Source: Closterium sp. Naga37s-1 (lineage: Eukaryota; Streptophyta; Zygnematophyceae; Desmidiales; Closteriaceae). From it: a stretch of DNA of 64,000 nucleotides. The translations under genes and the position numbers were made by a program. The DNA is taken from NCBI GenBank assembly GCA_947471745.1, contig CANJKZ010000777.1, positions 1,157,001 to 1,221,000 of the forward strand, in the 5' to 3' direction. Positions 10,640 through 20,950 of the stretch are shown here, one piece after another. The notes below the pieces were generated by a model. The model was not told the DNA's origin, did not search any database, and saw only the letters and a list, made by a program, of their open reading frames with translations. Numbering within the stretch: position 1 is the stretch's first letter; every line of letters begins with the position of its first letter.

Positions 10640-10987
10640 AACACGCGATCACAATTCTCACAGATCGAGCAGGCGAATTCCTGCGAATCTAGCTTGCGAG
10701 TTTCAGGTTTGAAGGGCGTATTCCGCAGATCGGAGATCTAGAGCGCGCTTTTAGGAATTTGATTTGACTTGCAGGTGGCAGGCTCGAGTTTCAATACGGT
10801 TGTCCAGGCTCACAGCGACTTCGAGATGACACCACCTGGACACCGATCTGACACGATCTTGGATGATCTTCTGACCTTCGTGAACCGCATTCTGTGAATA
10901 CGCTTCAGGGAACAAAAACCCAGGTGGTCTGCATTTCCATTTCAGTTTCTGTCGCTGCAAATTCGCTATATGTGTATTCTGTACAGA
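10640..10987. other. Divergent intergenic stretch between the coiled-coil exon and the gypsy insertion
   Basis: Without its transposons, the space between gene I and gene II is only about 1 kb, split here by the gypsy element. A minus-strand frame at 10751-10960 (QKIIQDRVRSVSRWCHLE) looks protein-like and might be an upstream exon of the coiled-coil gene. No clear promoter motif is seen. Confidence 0.35.
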
Positions 10988-11329
10988 TGTAAGGAAAATT
11001 CCTTTTCCTTACTTCGCATCCCTGCTCAACGCGTACATCACTGTAGCACCACAGTCAGCACCGTTACCACTCGCAACCCTCGCATCGACAATCCTCCCGC
11101 CACCTTCGCACATCACACCCCGACCTCACGGCTCGGCGGGTAACCTGCGCTCCGGGCTTCCGCTTCGACACTTTTCCCAACCTCAGTCCCAGGCCCCTCA
11201 CGCGACAACCACAGTCCATTACCGTTACCACTGTAGTTTCGCTATATATCCTTCGCTCATGCCTCCGCTCATTGTACTCTTGCTTCGATAGTGCAATTCT
11301 CGTTCGTTCACTCAATTGCACTCGTAACA
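10988..11329 (+). repeat. Gypsy 5' LTR
   Basis: 342 bp, TG...CA ends, with a TATA-like GCTATATATCC at about 11243 as the likely promoter of the element. The primer-binding site starts two bases after the LTR end. Confidence 0.93.
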
Positions 11330-11511
11330 CTTGGTATTCAGAGCCTACGATCTCTTCTCGGACCGCACCCACACCTTCGCTTCCCCACTATCTCAAATTT
11401 TTGGGGGGGTAGACGTCTCTCAGCGACACAGCACCGCCGCTCGTAGTGCTCTTTCGTAAGCACGCACGGCCACGACCGAGGCTCTCGCTGAGCTCGCCCG
11501 ACACCCCCGCC

Positions 11512-12690
11512 ATGGCCGAATTCACACTCGCCACATTGACGCAGGAGCAGCTCGACCGTCTGGTGCGCCAACTTGAAGATTCGACGCTCGAGATTGCGAC
11601 GCTCACGGCGAAACGTGACTCCGCGCGTCAGCAATCAACGATGAACAATCCAGCGCCACCGCACGCACCGACAAATGCATCTGCACAATCGGACGAGCCG
11701 ATCGTCATCTCGTCCGGCACACCAACACAAAACAACAGCGTGGGACAGCGCTCAGGCGCAGCCACCAATGGCGCCGCCCAGCCGATGCATGGCATGGGAG
11801 GAAACAGGGTCGCACCAAGCCCGCGGGAGCCTCGCGAAGCCCGTCGGCACGTGGAGTTCGCGGCGACAAGTGGCGAACAGGCCATTATAGTACCAATGCC
11901 ACTCAAGCCGCAACGCCCGCCCTGCTTCGACCCGAGCCAGTGTGGAGGTCCGACGGTTCAATCGTGGGTCTTCACGATGAACGTCTTCTTCGACGCGAAT
12001 TACGTCGAGTCGGATGCAGCGAAGATTCGGTATGCCGTTTCGCTGCTAAGGGGCCCCGCCATGGACTGGTGGCGAGTCATCGTGACATCGCCACGCGCCT
12101 ACGAACCACCGTCGCAAGAGGAAGGTCCCACGGGTCCAGCTATCACCTGGAGTTCATTCTGCGAGACCGCCCAATACAGCACGTGGGATGCGTGGTGCGC
12201 AGGGCTTCGGGCGCGCTTCGAGCCGATCGCGGCTTCTATTTCGGCGCGTCAGAGATTGCGCACTTGGCGGCAGCTCGGATCGGTTCAAGACTATACGAGT
12301 GGTTTTCTCGCATTATGCGAGCAACTCGGCTACATGCACGAAGCGGAGCGGGTGGACCGTTACGTCGGAGGGCTGAAGCCGGACATCTCGCACGAAGTCA
12401 TGCTACGCGGGCTCTCGAACTTCAACGAGATTCTCGCGCTCGCCGAGAAAATCGACATTTTACGCCGTCCGAGACCGGGGTCCTACTATGGACATCGTCC
12501 TCGGGGACCGATCGAGCACGCCACTGTACACGCTGTTGCGACGAATGCAGCTGCCGCGCCGTTTAAGGGGCGCTGCTTTGCTTGCAATAGGCTGGGCCAT
12601 CGCAAGAGCGAATGCCCAGAGGAGCTAAGGCACCGCGGAGCAGAGCAGGGGAGGGAGTCTCCAAGGCAGGGAAACGCCAGCAGTCAGTAG
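11512..12690 (+). CDS. gag: Gypsy Gag with CCHC zinc knuckle
   Basis: The ATG at 11512 begins MAEFTLATLTQEQ. The frame runs open to 12690. The middle resembles the retrotransposon Gag domain (PAMDWWRV, then VQDYTSGFLALCEQL). A single CCHC knuckle, CFACNRLGHRKSEC, lies near the C-terminus and should bind template RNA in the particle. The open frame upstream of 11512 starts at a non-ATG codon and includes leader sequence. Gag overlaps pol by about 79 nt in a different frame (pol is -1), so pol would need programmed frameshifting, as in many gypsy elements. Confidence 0.88.
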   Translation: MAEFTLATLTQEQLDRLVRQLEDSTLEIATLTAKRDSARQQSTMNNPAPPHAPTNASAQSDEPIVISSGTPTQNNSVGQRSGAATNGAAQPMHGMGGNRVAPSPREPREARRHVEFAATSGEQAIIVPMPLKPQRPPCFDPSQCGGPTVQSWVFTMNVFFDANYVESDAAKIRYAVSLLRGPAMDWWRVIVTSPRAYEPPSQEEGPTGPAITWSSFCETAQYSTWDAWCAGLRARFEPIAASISARQRLRTWRQLGSVQDYTSGFLALCEQLGYMHEAERVDRYVGGLKPDISHEVMLRGLSNFNEILALAEKIDILRRPRPGSYYGHRPRGPIEHATVHAVATNAAAAPFKGRCFACNRLGHRKSECPEELRHRGAEQGRESPRQGNASSQ

Positions 12691-15600
12691 GAATCGGGCC
12701 AACTACTGACGAGAGTGCCTGCTCGCCCAACCCCACCGACCCTCACCGAGTCACAGTACCGATTCATGCTATCGATCGGACTCGGACGAATAAGGAGGGT
12801 ACAGCGACGGATTGCCCAGTACTGATCCACGGGAAAATACAGGGAGCAGCAGTGAAGATTTTTATCGACGGAGGAGCAAGCCACAGTTTAGTCAATACCG
12901 CAACCGCACGAAAACTGCAACTGACACTTAGCCGTTGCTTATCGGAGATAGACGCACGCTTAGTCGACGGCACGCCACTGGCCATACGGGAAAAGGTAGA
13001 GAGAGTCAAAGTCCGCTGCGGGGGGAATTTCGGGTTTACACAGGAAATGCTCGCAACGACACTAGATGGGAACGATATTTTACTGGGACGTGATTGGCTG
13101 CGACGATATAACCCGCGAATTGACTGGACGACGGGTAGCTGCACCGTGCGAAGTAGTGGTAACTGGGTCGAGCTACCTCGCTGGCAGTCGCCCGAGTCTT
13201 CAACGGTACACGTCAACGCCATCACAATGAAACGGGCTGTCGCTGCTGGAGCTGACGTGTACGCAGTAGACATCGCAGTAGTAGAGGGAGCAGAGCAGCC
13301 GAGTGATTTCAGGAAACTGCTTGCAGCAGTACCGCCCGAACTACAGGAACTGTTGAAACGATACCCCGGGATTTTCCCCGACGACTTACCGGAAGGACTG
13401 CCACCTCAGCGAGCACATGACCACCGAATCGAATTGGAACCGGGGGCACAGCCAACTGTACAGCGCCAGTTCAGACTGACACAGCCCGAGCTCGACGAAC
13501 TAAGGAAGCAGTTAGATTACCTGTTAGAGAAAAAATTCATCCGACCGAGCTCGTCACCGTTCGCCGCACCGATACTGTTCACACAAAAAAAAGATGGGGG
13601 TTTTCGCATGTGTATCGACTACAGAGCACTGAACAGGGTAACAGTCAAGTCGCGGTACCCCATTCCCCGCGCCGACGAACTGATCGACCAACTGCGAACA
13701 GCACAGGTTTTTTCGAAAATAGATTTACGGGGAGGTTACCATCAGATTAGGGTCGAACCATCGGACTGCGCCAAAACAGCTTTCAGGACTAGGTACGGGT
13801 CGTTCGAGTACACTGTAATGCCATTCGGGCTGACCAACGCACCGGCGACTTTTCAGATGACCATGAACGAGGCGTTTAGGCCGCTCTTAGATAAATGTGT
13901 GATCGTTTACCTCGACGACATCCTAGTTTACAGTCGGGATAAGCAGCAGCACTTAGCAGATCTGGAAGCAGTATTTAAGGTTTTAGACGATCACAGATTA
14001 CTGACCAAGGGTTCCAAGTGCGAGTTCTTCCAGGACAGGTTAGAATTTTTGGGGCACGTTATTTCGGAGGCTGGGGTTGAAATCGACCCCAAGAAGCTGG
14101 ATACGGTAAAAGCGTGGCATCCCCCGACGAACATCACGGAGCTGCAAAGCTTTTTAGGGTTCGTTAATTATGTGCGTCGGTTCGTCCCCGATATGGCACG
14201 GTTAACTGCCCCACTGACGGATTTATTGCGGAAGGGGGTCGCTTTTACGTGGGGGGAGAAAGAGCATGCTGCCTTCTCTGCCCTTAAAACTGTTCTCTGT
14301 TCACCACCCGTCCTGTGCATCGCTGACCCACACCGCCCATTCGAAGTAGTTACTGATGCCAGCGACATCGCCATCGGAGCCGTACTGCTACAGGACTTCG
14401 GCAACGGCCTACAGCCCATCGCATACGAGTCACGAAAACTGCATCCGCCCGAGAAAAATTACCCGATGCACGACCGCGAAATGCTTGCAATCGTGCACAC
14501 GTTCAAAGTGTGGCGCTGTTACTCGACCGGCGCAGACGTGACAGTACGGACAGACCATAAATCGCTACAGTACCTCCGCGCACAGCCACACCTCAACCCA
14601 CGACAGATTCGTTGGCTCGACTTCCTCGAGTCAAACTTTCACTACACGGTCACCTACAAAAAAGGAGCCTCGAACATCGCCAACGCACTGACCCGCCCCA
14701 CTGCCCAGATCCATGCAATACTACTCGCCCAGACCAGCCCCCTACTGACAGGCCTATTTACCCACGGGTACCAAACGGACCCATTCATCACAGGAGGAAA
14801 TTCGCAGCAGTTCACAGCAGTAAGGGGAGTCTATTACGTAAAAGCCGGGACTGACCGCATTTGGGTGCCTGTGTATACACTGCTACGGGAATTACTGTTA
14901 CAGGAGGCACACGACGGAGTTACCTCGGGGCATTTCGGAGTAGAAAAAACACGGCAGCAGCTGCAGCGGTATTATTACTGGCCCGAAATGTTGACCGACG
15001 TACAACGACACGTGGCATCGTGTCCCACTTGTCAGCTCATGAAATCATCACGACAGCGGCCGGCGAGACAGTTGCAGCCGATACCACCCCCAGAGCGTGC
15101 TTGGCAGCAGGTGACGATGGACTTCGTCACGGGGTTACTGGCCGGGGCGAGTGGGAACGACGCGATCCTGGTCGTCGTCGATCGACTGACGAAAATGGCA
15201 CATTTCGCAGCCTGCAAAAAATCAATCACAGCCGAAGAAACATCACGCCTCTTCATCTCCACCGTCGTTCGACTTCACGGGATACCAGCCGCGATCATCA
15301 GCGACCGCGACACGAAATTCACCAGCAACTTCTGGCAGAACCTGTGGCAGCAGTTCGGCACGCGACTGCAGTTCAGTTCATCATACCACCCCGAAACCGA
15401 CGGACAGACAGAACGGACAAATCAGACCATGGAACAGCTCATCAGGGCCACGTGTGACGTCTTGACCACGTGGGAACAGCAACTGCCACTAATCGAATTC
15501 GCGTACAACAACTCGCCATCCGCCACGACCCAACAGTCACCATTTTACCTAAACTACGGACAAGACCCGACAGTACCCATGACCCCGAATCCCGACAACC

Positions 15601-15803
15601 CAGTACCACGAGCACAACGGTTCGCCGAAATATTACAAGCAGCACGGACCCGGGCAGCAGACGCAATAAAAAAATCGAACATCATCGCTAAACGCAACGC
15701 CGACCGCCACCGCAGACCTGTCACTTACCAGCCCAACGACTTAGTTTTACTTGACACTCAGAACCTCCGCCTGCCCATCACCCCGAAACTCCGCCCCCGA
15801 TAC
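12612..15803 (+). CDS. pol: Gypsy Pol, N-terminal part: protease, RT, RNase H, integrase (interrupted)
   Basis: Domains in order: an aspartic protease with DGGASH where DSGA is usual; RT with the YLDDILVYS active-site box; RNase H (TDASDIAIGAVL, DHKSLQYL); integrase with an HHCC finger (ending CPTCQLMK) and a DDE core (MDFVTGL, SDRDTKFTS, YHPETDGQTERTNQ). The frame is in -1 relation to Gag and has no internal stop up to 15803. There, at the codons for LRPRY, copia element A is inserted; the frame resumes at 25472 with CGPF. The extra codons to 15842 belong to the inserted LTR. Confidence 0.92.
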
Positions 15804-15928
15804 TGTCAAACACTACATGTGTTGTTGTTGTGTAGGCTATAGTGGGTTAGCCTTTAGGGGGTACACAAAACTAGGGTTTGCTACTTGTACTCCAACTTTT
15901 CATAGTTCACACACATCTCATTCTGACA
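15804..15928 (+). repeat. Copia A 5' LTR (125 bp)
   Basis: Starts TGTCAAACACTACATG and ends CATTCTGACA. It shares GTAGGCTATAGTGGG and CTAGGGTTT blocks with the LTR of element B, so the two belong to related subfamilies. Confidence 0.9.
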
Positions 15929-16538
15929 TGGTTTCAGAGCTTAGGTTCTAGACCTAGGACTCACCTAAGGGCCCACCGTTAGAAGCGCCCTCGAGCGCCC
16001 CATCGTCCTAGCGCCCTCGAGCGCCGTTCCCCTAGTGCGCCCTCGTGCGCCTCGTCTTCTCCTGCTGCCTGTGCGCGGCTCGCTAGTGCCGCGCGCGGCC
16101 TTTTTTTTCCGCGCGTCGCCCCCTAGCAGCCCGCGCGCGGCCGTTTCTGAGCGCGCGCCGCCCGTTAGCCGCCCACGCCGCCACAAGCAGCTCGACGACC
16201 GGCCCCCCCTAGCCGCGCGCCGCCCGTGAGCCACCCGTAGGCCGCCGCGACGCCCTCCCTAGGCCGCCCGCGCGCTAGTAAGGCCCACGAGCGGCCACGG
16301 CCCGCCAGCTACAGCCGCCCACGCGCACGTCCCCCAGGCGCGCACCGCCGCGTAGCCCAGACCGAGCCGAGCCGCACAGCCCGAACCGAGCCGTGCCGCC
16401 CGAACCGAGCCGCGCCGCCCGAACCGAGCCGCGCCGCCCGAACCGAGCCGCGCCGCCCTACTATGCCCCACCTGCAGCAACTCCTGTTCCTGTTCCTACT
16501 GTACTACTGCTACTACTGCTACTGTTCCTACTGCCACA
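15929..16538 (+). other. Copia A leader region
   Basis: A primer site, then a very GC-rich leader made of imperfect CCGCGCCGCCCGAACCGAG and GCGCCCTCGAGCGC repeats. Nothing here looks like a separate gene. Confidence 0.6.
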
Positions 16539-18597
16539 ATGGCCACCCCATCCATTCTCACCTTTGACGCTGAGGGTCGCCCGATTAAGTTTGAGGTGTG
16601 GCTAGATGATCTTCACCTGTTCCTTCAGATCACTGCCAAGGACGATGTCTCACTGTATGACCATACGTCAGGCGCTGCTCCCGCACCTCCCACTACTGCT
16701 GACAGTACTGCTCGCTCCCAGTGGCAGACCCGTGATGCACACGCTCGCCTAGCCGTTCGCAGTCACCTACCGTTAGATGAGCGCGAGCACTTCGGACAGC
16801 ATAAGACCGCCAAGGAGCTGTACGACGCAGTAGTCGCGCGCTACTCCTCCCCTGCCACAGCTGCCATAGGCCATCTCTCACTGCCCTACCTCTTCCCCGA
16901 CCTGTCCGCCTTTGCCACTGTAGCTGACCTCATCACCCACCTCCGTACCAGTGACCTCCGCTACCGTGCAGCGCTCCCCCCCGATTTCCTCGCCAAGAAC
17001 CCCCCCCCCCCCCCGATGTACCTCACACTGTACCACCTTGTCACCCGCCTCCCTGACTCCCTTCGCACTGTCAGGGACCAGTTTCTCGCCCTCTCCCCCA
17101 CTGAACTCACTGTCGACCTCCTCGAGAAGGAGCTCCTAGCAGCTGAGAAGAGCATTGTTGCTGTAGGTGCCTCTCGTGGTGACCCCCGCACCCCCTTCTT
17201 TGAGGGGTGCTCCCCCTCCCCCCTCCTCCCCTCCATTGCATCTGCTGCTGCTGTCGACTACCTCGGAGCTGAGAGGGTCGGGGCCGCGTCTGCTCCTAGT
17301 GGGAGACGCAAGGGCGGCAGGGGCAAGGGGGGCAGGGGTGGTGGAGGTGGAGGAGGGGGCGGCGACGGTGGAGGAGGTGGGGGGGGCGGGGGTGGTGGCG
17401 GGAGTGGGAGTGGCGCGGGTGGTGGGGGGGTCAGTGGCGGCACAGGGGGTGGTGGCGGCGGCGACGGTGGTGGGGGTGGTGGAGGTGGTGCTGGCAGTGG
17501 TGGCGGCGGTGGAGCGGGTGGCGGGCGCGGTGGAGCGGTGCAGCGTGGGGGGTTTGGCGGTGGCCAGAGGCAGCAGCAGCAGCGCCCCGGCGAGGCTCCC
17601 TCGCCCCAGCAGCTCCGTGAGTGGTACTCTCAGCGTGGGGGGTCTGGGGGAGGGGGTACCTGCCCGTATGTCATCCGCACAGGTGACCGCACTGGCCAGA
17701 CTTGTGGGAGGTTTCACACTGCGCAGCGCTGATTCTTTCGCCTCGACGACGCCTGGCGCGAGCAGTTTCCTGACGCCTCTGAGCTGCCCCGCTGGGCTGA
17801 TCTGCTTAAGAAGGGGATTGATATCTTTGCTCTTGATTATGATGCTATTCTTGCTGCTATGTATGCATTGACTATTAGTGCTGAGGGTGACTGTTACCTG
17901 AGTGTTCCGCCTGACCCGGGCATTGGGACCAGTGAGGCTGCAGCTCTAGGTGCTAGCGCGTCTGCTGCTCTAGGTCCTGGTGAGGCTGCTGCCCTAGGTG
18001 CTAGTGCGTCTACGTCTGCTGGTGCCGCACCTACTGAGGCACTGCACACCTTCACACTGGACTCAGGTGCTTCCCGCTGTTTCTTTCGTGACCGCACTGC
18101 CCTAGAGCAGCTTCCTCGACCGGTTGCTGTCTCTCTGGCTGACCCCTCAGGGGGTCCGGTCCTTGCGACCTCCACCACTGCCCTCCCTTGTCCTGCTGTC
18201 CCGTCTGGCACACTGTCGGGCCTCTACCTCCCCTCGTTCTCTACGAACTTGGTGGCGGGTTCCGCACTCCAGGACGCGGGTGTTCACCAGTTCACCCCGG
18301 CCTACGAGCGTGTGACGCACTGCACGTGTGCGCAGACGGGACGTCACCTAGCTACCTTCACTCGGCAGCCGGGGTCGGACTTGTACACACTGACCACTGA
18401 GTCTCCTCAGGTAGCTGCGTCTGCGTCTGCGTCAGGTCAGCTGTCGCCCCCCTGCTCGTGTCGCTCCCTGTCACACAGGACTGTCCTCTGGCACCACCGC
18501 CTTGATCACCCGTCAGTGCAGCGCCTTCGCGGCATGCACTCCAGGTACCTTGTCTCTGGTCTTCCCAGGGTTCTCCCTCCCCTCCCACCCTCGCCTG
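16539..18597 (+). CDS. gag-pol: Copia A Gag, protease and start of integrase (in-frame stop; interrupted)
   Basis: The ATG at 16539 starts MATPSILTFDAEG. The Gag UBN2-type helical region is followed by a long glycine-rich stretch (about 17300-17560) and a finger CPYVIRTGDRTGQTCGRFH. Where the last Cys of the finger would be expected there is a TGA (17730-17732); the frame then continues without other stops (RLDDAWREQFP). The protease motif LDSGASRCFF (about 18060) and the integrase zinc region WHHRLDHPSVQRL follow. Element B interrupts at 18598. Element B plus its duplicated target is 2358 bp, a multiple of three, so the frame stays the same on the far side. Confidence 0.88.
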
Positions 18598-20950
18598 TGA
18601 GAAACTGAACGAGAATGAATTGACTAAGGGAAAATTGGGTACAAATGTAAACCCTAGAAAACTGTACCCCATATGTGCTACCCCACTATAGCCTACAGTA
18701 GCTATGTCATATAAATCTGACACACCCCCATAGGCAAAGTGGGGGAGAACAAGGGGTCACAAGACCAGTCAAGCAAAGCAAAGCAAGCTCAGGGTGGATC
18801 ACAAAGTCACCACACATTCCGAGCACAAGTTCAAGGCCACAAGGCCAGTTCACATGCAGGATTACATATATATATAAGGCTAGACAAGCAAGAGCAGGTG
18901 TATATATATATATGCAACAGTACAAACAAGGTCAAGGGGTGAGCAAGTGAGGCAAGGTAGGCACAAGACCCAGCTGAGTACAGAAGCGCTGATGATCACA
19001 AGGCGCAAGTGCCTTGGTGAAGATATCAGCAGTGTTGGCCTGAGAGGCCACGTACGCAAGCCGCAGCTGACCACGCTGCTGTAGCTCACGAGCAAGGAAG
19101 TAGCGGAGAGCAATGTGCTTCGTTCTGTGCTCCAGTCTCTGCTCTCGACACAAGGCCAGCATGGCCTTGTTGTCTACGTACAGCACTGGAGGAGAACGAG
19201 GCGGCTCTCCGAGGTCAGTCAGCAGGTAGGTGAGCCAGCGAAGCTCCTGTGCAGCCATGGCCCCGGCGTAGATCTCAGCCTCACAACTGGAGCCGAGAAC
19301 AGAAGACGAGCGGGTAGCCCGCCACGAAACAGAGCCGGAACCAAGGCTGAAGGTGTAACCCTGTGACGACCGCTGCGTAGCCTGGTCGTCAGCCCAAGAA
19401 GCGTCTGCGTGCCCAGTGAGGACCACTGGACTCTGCCCTCCAAGCACAAGCCCCATGCCCGACGTACTGCACAAGTAACGCAACACCCTCTTCGCTGCAG
19501 CCATGTGCTCCGGTCTGTGTCTCCCAGGAGCAACATAGCGTGCGAGAATGCTAAGAGGGTATGCGAGGTCAGGTCGTGTGCAGGTCATCAGGTACATGAG
19601 GCAGCCAACAAGCTCTGGGTACGGGCCACTCGACTCTACGGACTTATCCGAAGGCAGAGCTGAGAGCGAGTGGCGAGTAGGCAGAGGAGTGGCCTGAGGC
19701 GAGGAGTACGTGAAGCCGAAGCGCTGAAGGACCTGCTGCACCATGTGTAACTGAGTCAGGGTAATGGTGCGGCGTGCTCTGTCCCGGGTGATCTGCAAGC
19801 CAAGGTAGCTGCGCAGTTCACCCAGGTCTGTGCACGTGTGTCTCTTCTGCAGCTCGGACTTCACGTGGGCGAGTCCAGCAGTGTCAGCAGTGGCAAAGAC
19901 CAAGTCGTCGACGTACACGAGGATGTAGAACGGCGGCAAAGAAGTGTCGGTGCGCAGAAACAGCGACGGGTCGGCAGTAGAAGGCGAGAACCCAAGAGCC
20001 GCAAGTGTAGTCCTCAGTGTGTCGTGCCACTCACGTGGCGCCTGGCGAAGACCGTAGACCGGCCGCCGGAGGCTCCACTGGGTACCAGGAGGAAACGACC
20101 CAGTGAAGCCAGGAGGGCGGCGCAGCCAGATCTCCTCGTGCAGGCTGCCCTGCAAGAAAGCAGTGCTGAAGTCAAGAGAGTGCAGCTCGTAGTCGCGGTG
20201 AGCAGCTATGTGCAGCAGTACCCGAAGAGTGGTCATCTTCGGGGTGGGAGAGAAGGTCTGAAAGTAGTCAACTCCCTGCCGCTGACTGAAGCCACGAGCC
20301 ACGTAACGCGCCTTGAAGACAGGCGGAGAACCCGGCGGTCGCTTCACCCTGAAAATCCACATGCCACTGACGATGTTCGCCCCAGGCGGGGGAACCTCGT
20401 CAACGTAGGTGCCTGTGGACTTCCAGGAAGCCATCTCTGTGTCCATAGCTGCCTGCCACTGAGAGGAGTAGGGACCCTCTATCGCCTCCGCGTAAGAGCG
20501 CGGAGTCGGGATGTCAAGTGCATCCGGGTCTCCCTCAGGGGTAAGCAGTACGGACACGAGATGAGGTGAAGCAGCAGCCAAACACTGGAACTCCTCCTGC
20601 CTGTCCTCAAGGACGTCCGTGCCAAGGGCACACTCACCCCCGACGGACGGAGGACAGACAGACTCAGACTCAACGACAAGACTAGCAGCGTAGTCTAGAC
20701 GACAGCGAGCAGCAAAGTCGACGAGCTCAGCAACTAGGGCAGACGCAGCAGTGGACTCAAAGGAAGGGTCAGTGACGACAGTAGCAAGGAGACGCGTGAC
20801 AGTAGGACTGGCAGCACGAGCACCTTGAGAAACTGAACGAGAATGAATTGACTAAGGGAAAGTTGGGTACAAATGTAAACCCTAGAAAACTGTACCCCAT
20901 ATGTGCTACCCCACTATAGCCTACAGTAGCTATGTCATATAAATCTGACA
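18598..20950 (-). mobile_element. Truncated copia element B, antisense, nested in element A
   Basis: It has 125-bp LTRs at 18598-18722 and 20826-20950 differing at one base, with target duplication GCCTG (18593-18597 and 20951-20955). On the minus strand the 5' LTR runs straight into mid-pol (equivalent to about 23035 in element A). There is no primer site, Gag, protease or integrase. It is a recombinant, non-autonomous copy that must have been moved by another element's proteins, or copied from a template that switched strands. It is the youngest layer of the nest. Confidence 0.92.
18932..20824 (-). CDS. Copia B RT-RNase H fragment
   Basis: The frame is open from the 5' LTR border at 20824; the first ATG is at 20581. 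RT motifs: RPVYGLRQAPREWH, ILVYVDDLVFA. RNase H: YVDNKAMLAL and [11 protein letters not shown]. It closely resembles the matching part of element A. It encodes no protease or integrase, so it cannot be autonomous. Confidence 0.88.
   Translation of the reverse strand, partial: GARAASPTVTRLLATVVTDPSFESTAASALVAELVDFAARCRLDYAASLVVESESVCPPSVGGECALGTDVLEDRQEEFQCLAAASPHLVSVLLTPEGDPDALDIPTPRSYAEAIEGPYSSQWQAAMDTEMASWKSTGTYVDEVPPPGANIVSGMWIFRVKRPPGSPPVFKARYVARGFSQRQGVDYFQTFSPTPKMTTLRVLLHIAAHRDYELHSLDFSTAFLQGSLHEEIWLRRPPGFTGSFPPGTQWSLRRPVYGLRQAPREWHDTLRTTLAALGFSPSTADPSLFLRTDTSLPPFYILVYVDDLVFATADTAGLAHVKSELQKRHTCTDLGELRSYLGLQITRDRARRTITLTQLHMVQQVLQRFGFTYSSPQATPLPTRHSLSALPSDKSVESSGPYPELVGCLMYLMTCTRPDLAYPLSILARYVAPGRHRPEHMAAAKRVLRYLCSTSGMGLVLGGQSPVVLTGHADASWADDQATQRSSQGYTFSLGSGSVSWRATRSSSVLGSSCEAEIYAGAMAAQELRWLTYLLTDLGEPPRSPPVLYVDNKAMLALCREQRLEHRTKHIALRYFLARELQQRGQLRLAYVASQANTADIFTKALAPCDHQRFCTQLGLVPTLPHLLTP

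Noticed and set aside
10751..10960. Confident upstream exon of the coiled-coil gene
   Set aside because: No donor gives the phase needed by the exon at 10628.
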